A stretch of 9,780 nt of DNA from Bacillota bacterium (GTDB taxonomy: Bacteria; Bacillota; Clostridia; Acetivibrionales; DSM-1351). Location: NCBI GenBank assembly GCA_023393115.1, contig JAEWMS010000081.1, positions 1 through 9,780 on the forward strand, read 5' to 3'. The position numbers were made by a program, and so were the translations under genes. This document shows positions 1 to 5,598 of the stretch, in pieces. The notes below the pieces were generated by a model. It did not search any database. It saw only the letters and a program-made list of their open reading frames with translations, and was not told where the DNA came from. Position 1 is the stretch's first letter. Each line of letters opens with the position of its first letter.

Positions 1-33
1 AGATCGATTGCACATTATCGAAATGTAAACTAA

Positions 34-155
34 ACTTTCAGTGCGAGAGCACAACTTATCATCAACGTGGAAGTACGGTAGAAAAAAATCCACGGCACGT
101 GGATTTTTTTCGTGTACAACACGGAGATGTAAGTTAGTGCGGAAGTACTGAAAGT
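34..155. repeat. Long imperfect palindrome (nested hairpin, about 122 nt)
   Basis: The two halves pair over almost the whole length. Outer arms ACTTTCAGT (34-42) and ACTGAAAGT (147-155) are exact inverted repeats. Inside them pair 49-52 with 137-140, 53-58 with 130-135, 60-63 with 126-129, 66-69 with 120-123, 73-76 with 114-117, and a perfect 13-bp apical stem 82-94 with 98-110 around loop GCA. Only small internal loops and bulges separate the stems. This could be a MITE-like or REP-like palindromic element, a structured RNA, or an elaborate bidirectional terminator. No protein is encoded in it and I found no clear target-site duplication. The pairing is seen directly; the nature of the element is unknown. 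Confidence 0.7.
82..110. terminator. Bidirectional intrinsic terminator-like hairpin
   Basis: Stem TCCACG (89-94) and CGTGGA (98-103) closes on loop GCA and is flanked by seven A (82-88) and seven T (104-110). Both strands therefore give a GC stem followed by a U tract. It would end transcription from an upstream gene outside the window. It also forms the apex of the larger palindrome at 34-155, so the terminator role may be secondary. Confidence 0.65.
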
Positions 156-296
156 ATAATATATTAAAAAATGTACAAAATAAATCAAGCCAACACAAAA
201 AATATTAGATAGTTTGAGAAGGGTACCCGAAAACCAAACAAATTTGACTCTGAAATTAAGTCTTAAGTGATATCGGCCAATACACTTATGAAATAG

Positions 297-334
297 CAGC
301 CACGTTTAGAATTATGTTAAACGGGCTGTTTTTT
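297..334 (+). terminator. Intrinsic terminator
   Basis: CAGCC (297-301) pairs with GGCTG (324-328) and CGTTTA (303-308) pairs with the TAAACG segment 318-323, leaving A302 bulged and a 9-nt loop. A run of T follows to 334. There is no gene between position 1 and here, so it would terminate a transcript entering from the left. Apart from the palindrome at 34-155, this terminator and the hairpin at 412-437, I see no gene in 1-519. Confidence 0.7.
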
Positions 335-411
335 ATTGCCTTAGATAGCTTTTATTTATATGTATGAAATGCAGTTAAATTGTGCAGGTGTTATAGATAA
401 CAGCTTAATGT

Positions 412-437
412 AATAATACTCCAGATGTAGTATTATT
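412..437. promoter_or_regulatory. 9-bp inverted repeat upstream of the first Nudix-like gene
   Basis: AATAATACT (412-420) and AGTATTATT (429-437) form a perfect inverted repeat around the 8-nt spacer CCAGATGT, about 85 bases before the gene at 520. There is no T tract after it, so it is not a terminator. It could be a dyad operator or a hairpin. I could not place a convincing -35/-10 pair beside it. Confidence 0.4.
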
Positions 438-519
438 TGTAATGAATTACTTCAAATCTGAGTTGTTACTTTTACAACGTGAAGAGTATTTATAGTACGA
501 TTAAATTATTGAGGTGTGT

Positions 520-942
520 ATGGCGGTAAGTGAAAAAGCAATATTAACTGTATTATGTATGATTTATCATGACAATTATATACTTTTGCAAGATAGGGTG
601 AAAGAGGATTGGCGTGGATTAACAATTTACAATCCACAATTATGCGGAATAAAGCAATTTCCTACCGGTAGTGATGAACGATATGTTGTTTTGTTGTTTA
701 AAACAAATCAGTTTTCCGGCGAACTCTGTTCATCTTATGAAGGTGAAATGGTTTGGGTCAATAGGGATGATTTAGCAAATAGTCCTATTGCCGAAGGTTT
801 TTTCGATACGCTCAAAGTATTCGATGACATGAAACTTACTGAACTTTTTTACGAGCATAAAATAGAGAGAAAAACCAGTGGACATCAAACTTTTACTAAC
901 TCTAAAGTTAATTCCAGATATAGTGTTTACTGTAAAGTGTAA
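520..942 (+). CDS. Nudix hydrolase-like protein that has lost its Nudix box
   Basis: The 140-residue product matches the 8-oxo-dGTP diphosphatase-type Nudix family at both ends: an N-terminal strand ending QDRVKEDW (24-31), then NPQLCGIKQF (38-47) and KTNQFSGEL (61-69), which in relatives follow the catalytic helix. The Nudix box itself (GX5EX7REUXEEXGU), expected between G33 and L34, is absent: the chain runs directly from DWRG to LTIYNPQ. About 28 codons appear to be missing in frame, judged from memory of the family. Without those metal-binding glutamates pyrophosphatase activity is very unlikely. Start ATG 520 fits the family N terminus; GAGGTG (511-516) is a close ribosome binding site. 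A GTG at 514 is the alternative. The C-terminal 25 or so residues also look unlike the family. It is 20 bases before the next Nudix-like gene, so the two are probably cotranscribed. It is best read as a decaying gene that is still open. Confidence 0.7.
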   Translation: MAVSEKAILTVLCMIYHDNYILLQDRVKEDWRGLTIYNPQLCGIKQFPTGSDERYVVLLFKTNQFSGELCSSYEGEMVWVNRDDLANSPIAEGFFDTLKVFDDMKLTELFYEHKIERKTSGHQTFTNSKVNSRYSVYCKV

Positions 943-962
943 AGTACTTTGGGAGGTTTGAA

Positions 963-1376
963 ATGAATAATAACTTATTCCAAATAAGAGTTACAGGAAT
1001 ACTCGTTGAGAATGGCAAGATTCTTTTAGTTAATCAAAGGGTGAATGAAAATAGGTCATGGTCTTTACCCGGAGGAAGGCTTGAGCACGATGAAACACTT
1101 GAGAATGGTATTAAAAATTATATTTTTGAATACTCACCGTTTACTAATCAGGGAGAAGTATATGTCAGCTTTAAGGTTTTCAATTTTGACGCCAACAATG
1201 AAATGGCTGTATTGGAGAGTGGAAGCTGTACCCCAAAAAACACAGATGCTGAATTTTCGGAACTAAACAAAAGGATTGAGCACTATATGAAAAATAGCAC
1301 AGTAATAATTGATACCATTTGGCACGATCCGCCGTTGTACAGTACTTCAGACAAAATATTAAATTCATATCAATAA
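963..1376 (+). CDS. Nudix-like protein with broken Nudix box, probably chimeric
   Basis: Residues 1-50 are a clear Nudix N terminus: the strand ILVENGKILLVNQR (13-26), then SWSLPGGRLEHDETLENG (32-49) with the Nudix G38 and E44. After I50 the expected REUXEEXG helix reads NYIFEYS (52-58). Of the three metal-binding glutamates only E56 remains, and E53 and E57 are replaced by Tyr. The remaining 80 residues do not look like a Nudix C terminus to me and I do not recognise them; the protein may be a fusion of a Nudix N-terminal piece to other coding sequence. Catalysis by the usual mechanism is unlikely. Start ATG 963 has GGGAGG (951-956) seven bases upstream, a good site. It follows the other damaged Nudix-like gene by 20 bases and is probably in the same transcript. 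It is open and could be expressed, but the function is uncertain. Confidence 0.65.
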   Translation: MNNNLFQIRVTGILVENGKILLVNQRVNENRSWSLPGGRLEHDETLENGIKNYIFEYSPFTNQGEVYVSFKVFNFDANNEMAVLESGSCTPKNTDAEFSELNKRIEHYMKNSTVIIDTIWHDPPLYSTSDKILNSYQ

Positions 1377-1670
1377 TATAAATAACTGTTTTAGCCAAAA
1401 TAAGCATAACTTTTAGCTCGAAATGTTTATATTCTAAATTACAGCCATGAATGAAGAAATTTTACCAAACAAATATATAGGATTCTATAAGTCAGTACTG
1501 CATTATTCTGTAAATGAAAACGTGGTACTTTTTTATTAGTGAGTTCGCATTATAGCGGGATAGCGAGTAAAAAATTGAACTTTGATAGCTGAATAGTGCG
1601 GTAGGGTTGAATTGTGATTTTAGATATAGTAATCAATATAACTAATTTTAACATATATGGGGTAAATTAC

Positions 1671-1871
1671 ATGAGTGTGATGATATTACTACTAGCAGGA
1701 TTGACAGTTTTTATAGTTGAGAAAAAAGCAAAGTTTCGCAATAAGTACCAAATATTTTCAGGTAAGTTTGCTATACATTATATTGATTTTTTTACATTAA
1801 TTATCTTGGTGGGTATTAGTGTTGGTGTTACCTTTATATTTTCCCTCACACCATTACATGACTATACATGA
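1671..1871 (+). CDS. Small two-helix membrane protein, unknown function
   Basis: The 66-residue product has two hydrophobic segments, at about residues 1-16 and 37-57, with a basic stretch (EKKAKFRNKYQ) between them. A two-pass membrane protein is therefore likely, with the basic loop inside. ATG 1671 is chosen because GGGGT (1659-1663) sits seven bases upstream. A GTG start at 1614 preceded by AGGG would give 85 residues with a longer N terminus. I recognise no family. The 294 bases before it hold no supported gene, only a 30-codon frame at 1447-1539 without a ribosome binding site. It may be a genuine small protein or a leftover from a larger one. Confidence 0.4.
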   Translation: MSVMILLLAGLTVFIVEKKAKFRNKYQIFSGKFAIHYIDFFTLIILVGISVGVTFIFSLTPLHDYT

Positions 1872-1983
1872 CTATGTGATTGATTACATAAGAGATTTTT
1901 GCTTAACATATTCAATTATTATATTACTTCCAAATTAATAGTTTGGAGTATCTACTTAATGTATGGCTATCAACAAAAATACC

Positions 1984-2012
1984 GCACATTCAGTAAATCG
2001 GATGTGCTTTTT
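1984..2012 (+). terminator. Intrinsic terminator (copy 1 of a repeated type)
   Basis: GCACAT (1984-1989) pairs with ATGTGC (2002-2007), extended by T1990-G2001 and C1991-G2000, and five T follow. It lies about 110 bases after the small membrane protein gene. Stem and tail are nearly the same as the hairpin at 3384-3413; mainly the loop differs. Confidence 0.7.
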
Positions 2013-2044
2013 AGTGTACAAAATCGGTCTAAAACTAAAACCTG

Positions 2045-2073
2045 TTGACTCCAGTTAATTCCAAATATACTAT
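2045..2073 (+). promoter_or_regulatory. Probable sigma-A promoter for the 270-residue protein gene
   Basis: TTGACT (2045-2050) and TACTAT (2068-2073) are separated by 17 bases, five and four matches to the -35 and -10 consensus. It follows the terminator at 1984-2012 and precedes the gene at 2154 by about 80 bases. Inferred from the motifs only. Confidence 0.45.
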
Positions 2074-2153
2074 AGATGTAATGGTTTCGTGAAATAAAGC
2101 AAAGTTGGTTTAATACTAGTTGAATATTATTTATACTGAGGGTGGAATAAAAG

Positions 2154-2966
2154 ATGAATGCATATGAGCTTATGATAAAAATAAATCACTATTTAATAAA
2201 AAGTGGGAGCTTAACTGATTCACAAAAAGATAGTATTGTTGGTCAGCTATTATCGGCACAAACCGAACCAGAACAGGCTATGAGGTTTTATAAAAGTGTA
2301 AAGCTTCCTAATAACATTGACAGGGAAGGGCGGCAGATGTACCCGATTTTCTTTATCCCACCATACAATGATGGTGGAAAGCTCAAAACCATTTACAATC
2401 AGAGACCAAAAACTCATCTTTTCTCTGCTAATATGTACGAACTTGAAATTATTCGTATACTTCATATTCTTGCACCCAATAACCCAACTGTAATAAATAT
2501 GGTAAATAGGACTCTTGGACGTCTGAAAACCACTTGCTTTGGTAATTTCGAGGACGGAGTAGGGGAATGCTTTGATACATCGCTTGTTGTATTACGCTTT
2601 CTTGCAGCAGTTGCACCTAAAGAAACAGATTGGATAAAAAGCAGGATTGATAATTACAACCGACATGTTGGAGACAGAAAACGCCCATGGTTTGCAAAAT
2701 GGTATTTTTGGCTTTGCCTGTCTGAACTGCAATTTGAGATCGCTGAGCCTGAGATAAAGAAGTATCAAGGTGAAATTATGTCCTGGCTGACAACCAAGAG
2801 TGCGGTCATGAACAGCGAACATGATAAGACGATCCACCCAGTGATTTTCTGTGTGCTTCGTAACCTAATGGGCAGATATCCAGAATACGCATACATAAAA
2901 GAACGCAAACCTTACATAAGTGACAAAGACGGAAGACTACATTTTGATATGGCCCGAGTAAAATAA
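2154..2966 (+). CDS. Unrecognised 270-residue soluble protein
   Basis: I do not recognise this protein with confidence. It has no signal peptide or clear membrane segment and looks mostly helical. The middle carries LEIIRILHILAPNNPTVINM (97-116), FGNFEDGVGECFDTSLVVLR (129-148) and WFAKWYFWLCLSELQFEIAE (179-198). The spacing of a glycine/acidic turn, an E-C-F-D-T-S helix and a Trp-rich helix loosely recalls the alpha/alpha barrel repeats of prenyltransferase or terpene-cyclase-like proteins, but this is a weak impression. The C terminus is charged (KERKPYISDKDGRLHFD, 249-265). The start is secure: GAGGGTGG (2138-2145) lies eight bases before the ATG. Its own terminator and probable promoter upstream suggest an independent unit. 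The cupin remnant follows after 59 bases and may once have been cotranscribed. Confidence 0.75.
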   Translation: MNAYELMIKINHYLIKSGSLTDSQKDSIVGQLLSAQTEPEQAMRFYKSVKLPNNIDREGRQMYPIFFIPPYNDGGKLKTIYNQRPKTHLFSANMYELEIIRILHILAPNNPTVINMVNRTLGRLKTTCFGNFEDGVGECFDTSLVVLRFLAAVAPKETDWIKSRIDNYNRHVGDRKRPWFAKWYFWLCLSELQFEIAEPEIKKYQGEIMSWLTTKSAVMNSEHDKTIHPVIFCVLRNLMGRYPEYAYIKERKPYISDKDGRLHFDMARVK

Positions 2967-3025
2967 GCGTAATATTTTAGTTTGCAAAATCAGAGTTTGA
3001 CATTAATTATTAGGAGAATAAAATA

Positions 3026-3267
3026 TTGAAAATTGAATATGTACCATTTTGTACAATTGACTGGTCTACAGTAAAACCAACAATACATGCTAGTGTGACT
3101 GGAGAAGCTTATTGGCGTACATTTGAGATGAGTAATATACGTGTTCGTATGGTAGAGTATATACCTGATTCACTTTAACACCAGGAATTAGTTATCAGGT
3201 AGCAGATAATGCTAATCCACATGGTTCATATACAGAAAAGGGAGCTAAACTATTTATAGTAGATTGA
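3026..3267 (+). pseudogene. DHCW-motif cupin-fold protein, core deleted and frameshifted
   Basis: A TTG start at 3026 with TAGGAGAA (3011-3018) opens a frame that begins KIEYVPFCTIDWS, contains YWRTFEMSNIRVRMVEY, and stops at 3176-3178 after 50 codons. In the frame two bases along (-1), 3169-3267 encodes FTLTPGISYQVADNANPHG and ends KGAKLFIVD with a TGA stop. Those two pieces match the N- and C-terminal parts of the small DHCW-motif cupin family. In relatives the middle contains ADHWC and the glycine-rich cupin strand (roughly 30 residues, from memory). Here it is missing, and the junction near 3164-3171 is out of frame. Metal-binding or signature residues are lost, so the gene should be inactive. 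A good ribosome binding site and clean ends suggest a fairly recent deletion. Confidence 0.75.
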
Positions 3268-3292
3268 GTTATAGGCATTTTGAGTAAATATT

Positions 3293-3353
3293 TATCTGAT
3301 GAGTTATGTATCTGATAAGTTATGTATCTGATAAGTTATGTATCTGATAAGTT
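3293..3353. repeat. 16-bp tandem repeat, about 3.8 copies
   Basis: The unit TATCTGATAAGTTATG occurs head to tail at 3293-3308 (one mismatch, G for A), 3309-3324, 3325-3340 and partially at 3341-3353. The 16-bp period is not a multiple of three and no open frame uses it. It lies between the cupin remnant and the terminator at 3384. There are no spacers between units, so it is not a CRISPR array. It looks like a slippage-prone minisatellite. Confidence 0.9.
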
Positions 3354-3383
3354 CTCTTTAAATATATAATTAGTTCTAGTATC

Positions 3384-3413
3384 GCACATTTGATTAATTG
3401 GATGTGCTTTTTT
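3384..3413 (+). terminator. Intrinsic terminator (copy 2 of a repeated type)
   Basis: GCACAT (3384-3389) and ATGTGC (3402-3407) form the stem, followed by six T. Stem, flanking bases and tail match the hairpin at 1984-2012 and the loop differs. It would end transcription of the cupin remnant and the 2154 gene before the nuclease promoter. Confidence 0.75.
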
Positions 3414-3451
3414 ATTACACATTTTATAGCCGCTAATATAAGAATATTGTG

Positions 3452-3460
3452 TGGTATAAT
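3452..3460 (+). promoter_or_regulatory. Extended -10 promoter of the thermonuclease-like gene
   Basis: TGGTATAAT gives a perfect -10 (TATAAT, 3455-3460) with the TGn extension; no good -35 lies 17 bases upstream, as is usual for extended -10 promoters. Transcription would start near 3467, about 26 bases before the ATG at 3493. Confidence 0.65.
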
Positions 3461-3492
3461 TACCTTGATAAATATTATGAAAGGTGAATTCA

Positions 3493-4227
3493 ATGAAGAA
3501 AAAGACCATATCCGCACTAGCAACACTAGCAACAGCAGCTATTATCGCAATAGGAAGTATGATTACCAATCAGGGAGGAGCCAATATACCGGAGGGCTCA
3601 TCAGTTGACAGCGCTTTATCCGGTAATATCAAGAGTAATTACACTAAACCTGCGGCTTCAAAAGAGGAAACACACATAGAAACACTCCTAAAAGTTACTT
3701 TCCCTTCGGAGCTAATAAAATCAGAACAGGAAGGAATAGTCCCCTTTGGCTATATAAACGCCCTGGTTACAAAAGTTACCGATGGTGACACATTCCATAT
3801 CAAATACAAAGATAATGAGTATAAGGTGAGAATGCTTGATATAGATACACCGGAATCCGTTAAATCGGGAGTAGAGCCGCAGCCTTTTTCAGAAGAAGCT
3901 TCAGCGCTATCAAAAGAAATGCTTACAGACCAAAAAGTAAAACTTATTTTTGAGAAGGATACTACCGATCAGTTTGACAGGCTTCTAGCTCACGTTATTC
4001 TTGATGATGAAACCTATTATAATGGATTTATGATCCTAAACGGATACGCAATAAGCGTATTTTACAGTCCCAATACTCTGCTTAAGGCATATTTCAACGA
4101 TTTGCAGGATACTGCAATAACTGAAGAAAGGGGATTCTGGCAGCTCCCGGAAAGTGATAGGCCATTCATAAAAGACAGCAAGGGTAAATATGTTGCTGCC
4201 TACAAATCCAAGGGAAAGGCAGCATAA
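3493..4227 (+). CDS. Secreted or membrane-anchored thermonuclease-like (SNase) protein
   Basis: A 244-residue staphylococcal-nuclease-fold protein, expected to be a Ca2+-dependent endo/exonuclease cutting DNA and RNA outside the membrane. Residues 1-22 form a basic n-region (MKKK) and a hydrophobic segment, a signal peptide or anchor without a lipobox Cys. Residues 23-86 are a low-complexity linker. The nuclease domain spans about 87-217: DGDT (97-100), KVRMLDIDTPE (111-121) and DQFDRLLAHV (159-168). By family alignment D99, R113, D118, T119, E121 and R163 correspond to D21, R35, D40, T41, E43 and R87 of the staphylococcal enzyme, so all key catalytic and calcium ligands are present. ATG 3493 is preferred over GTG 3484 because AAGGTG (3481-3486) lies six bases upstream and the basic n-region then leads the signal. 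It is a single-gene unit with its own promoter and terminator. Unlike its left neighbours it looks intact. Confidence 0.88.
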   Translation: MKKKTISALATLATAAIIAIGSMITNQGGANIPEGSSVDSALSGNIKSNYTKPAASKEETHIETLLKVTFPSELIKSEQEGIVPFGYINALVTKVTDGDTFHIKYKDNEYKVRMLDIDTPESVKSGVEPQPFSEEASALSKEMLTDQKVKLIFEKDTTDQFDRLLAHVILDDETYYNGFMILNGYAISVFYSPNTLLKAYFNDLQDTAITEERGFWQLPESDRPFIKDSKGKYVAAYKSKGKAA

Positions 4228-4399
4228 AATTGTGTAGATTTTTAAGGAAATACCTAAAAACTTACGGGATTTTGTATTGTTTTATACCTAGTATTACATG
4301 GGACTCAAGGACTAATTAGATTGGTAGCTATAGTCTATTTCAATAGCATATGGGATTTGGTAATATAAGGTTGAACATTAGCATTTCTCCTTTTAGGGG

Positions 4400-4429
4400 C
4401 ATGGGGCCCAAAAAGCTCCATGTTTTTTT
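4400..4429 (+). terminator. Intrinsic terminator of the nuclease gene
   Basis: CATGGGGC (4400-4407) pairs with GCTCCATG (4415-4422) around a 7-nt loop, with one G-U pair, followed by seven T. It lies 173 bases after the nuclease stop. The stretch 4228-4399 holds no gene that I can support. Confidence 0.85.
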
Positions 4430-4460
4430 GTTGCCATTTTATCGTACTTTGTTGCCTGCC

Positions 4461-4489
4461 TTGATAAAAAACTTTCATTAGGCTATTAT
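4461..4489 (+). promoter_or_regulatory. Sigma-A promoter of tsaD
   Basis: TTGATA (4461-4466) and TATTAT (4484-4489) are separated by exactly 17 bases and match consensus at five of six positions each. Transcription would start near 4496, leaving a leader of about 70 nt before ATG 4567. It comes just after the nuclease terminator. Confidence 0.7.
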
Positions 4490-4504
4490 ATTTCATAGAG
4501 TATA

Positions 4505-4560
4505 TGCCTCCTTTTTTGTCAGTTATTAAGCTGGAGGCCTATTTGAATATTTTGGAGGCA
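4505..4560 (+). promoter_or_regulatory. tsaD leader with one anti-SD and two alternative SD partners
   Basis: TGCCTCC (4505-4511) is complementary to GGAGGC at 4533-4538 (6 bp) and to GGAGGCA at 4554-4560 (7 bp), the second being the ribosome binding site of ATG 4567. The two pairings exclude each other. The first GGAGGC precedes an in-frame TTG (4543) by four bases. The leader could therefore set which tsaD start is used, or sequester the main one. The complementarity is visible; the regulation is inference. Confidence 0.4.
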
Positions 4561-4566
4561 AATCTG

Positions 4567-5577
4567 ATGGATACACTTATTCTTGGAATAGAAAGCAGTT
4601 GCGATGAGACTTCTGCTTCAGTCATAAAAAATGGCAGGTATGTATTGTCAAATGTTATTTCTTCACAAGTTGATCTTCATAAAAAATATGGGGGCGTTGT
4701 TCCTGAAATAGCGTCCAGAAAGCATGTGGAGCTGATAATGCCGGTAATAAATCAATCGCTGGAAGAAGCCAATGTTTCATTGAACGATATAGATGCCATT
4801 GGTGTAACTTATGGTCCCGGGTTGGTAGGTGCACTGCTGGTGGGTCTTACAGCTGCAAAGGCAATTGCCTTCACAACAGGAAAGCCACTCATCGGGGTTC
4901 ACCATATAGAAGGGCATATAGCAGCAAACTATTTACAGTATCCTGAGCTGGAACCTCCGTTTATATGTCTGGTGGCATCAGGCGGTCACAGCCATATTGT
5001 ACAGGTTCAGAGTTATAACAAGTTTGAAATTCTGGGTCAGACCAGAGATGATGCTGCAGGAGAGGCCTTCGATAAAATCTCCAGAGCGATAGGACTTGGT
5101 TATCCCGGAGGTCCCTTGATAGATAAATATGCTGCCCGGGGGGATAGCAAGGCAATAAAATTCCCGAGAGTGTATTTTGAGGATGGCTCATTGGATTTCA
5201 GCTTCAGTGGTTTAAAGACAGCTGTTTTGAACCATATTAACAGGCTTGAACAAACCGGGGAATCAATAAATATACCCGATATTGCAGCCAGCTTCCAGCA
5301 GGCGGTGGTTGATGTTTTGGTTAAAAACACAATAAGTGCCGCTAAAATGAAGGGTGTTGGAAAGATAGCTCTTGCCGGTGGTGTTGCAGCTAATTCACAG
5401 CTTAGAAGTGAAATGAAAAAAGAGGCAGAAAAGCATGGGATAGAGGTTATGTATCCCGCACTGGTTTTATGTACTGATAACGCTGCTATGATAGGCTGTG
5501 CAGCATATTATGAATATATAAGCGGGAAAAGATCTGGAATGGATTTAAATGCAATTCCCGGACTAAAATTGGGATGA
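4567..5577 (+). CDS. tsaD: tRNA N6-adenosine threonylcarbamoyltransferase TsaD
   Basis: TsaD (formerly Gcp/YgjD) transfers the threonylcarbamoyl group from TsaC/Sua5-made threonylcarbamoyl-AMP to A37 of ANN-decoding tRNAs, working in the cytoplasm with TsaB and TsaE. The 336-residue length is normal. ASKHA-fold motifs are complete: LGIESSCDETSA (6-17), YGGVVPEIASRKHVE (41-55), YGPGLVGALLVG (82-93), metal-site HHIEGH (112-117; H113 and H117), SGGHSHIV (138-145), DDAAGEAFDK (161-170), GYPGGP (178-183), FSFSGLKTA (211-219), GGVAANSQLR (271-280) and CTDNAA (302-307; D304 is the third metal ligand). ATG 4567 with GGAGG (4554-4558) gives the usual N terminus. In-frame TTG 4543 and ATG 4504 would add 8 and 21 residues. 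It has its own promoter and is convergent with the transglycosylase gene. Confidence 0.97.
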   Translation: MDTLILGIESSCDETSASVIKNGRYVLSNVISSQVDLHKKYGGVVPEIASRKHVELIMPVINQSLEEANVSLNDIDAIGVTYGPGLVGALLVGLTAAKAIAFTTGKPLIGVHHIEGHIAANYLQYPELEPPFICLVASGGHSHIVQVQSYNKFEILGQTRDDAAGEAFDKISRAIGLGYPGGPLIDKYAARGDSKAIKFPRVYFEDGSLDFSFSGLKTAVLNHINRLEQTGESINIPDIAASFQQAVVDVLVKNTISAAKMKGVGKIALAGGVAANSQLRSEMKKEAEKHGIEVMYPALVLCTDNAAMIGCAAYYEYISGKRSGMDLNAIPGLKLG

Positions 5578-5598
5578 TCAGACAAGGATTTACAAAAG

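Noticed and set aside
43..52. GTGCG as the 5' end of a group II intron
   Set aside because: No domain V, no intron-encoded protein and no conserved intron core; the bases are explained by the long palindrome.
514..519. GTG 514 as start of the first Nudix-like gene
   Set aside because: It lies within the ribosome binding site itself and adds two residues absent from the family; ATG 520 fits better.
1447..1539. Short frame of 30 codons (MNEEILPNKYIGFYKS...) between the second Nudix-like gene and the membrane protein gene
   Set aside because: No ribosome binding site and no recognised family; it may be a fragment of something but I cannot support it as a gene.
3293..3353. Possible CRISPR array
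   Set aside because: Units are contiguous, only 16 bp, and have no spacers; no cas genes are near.
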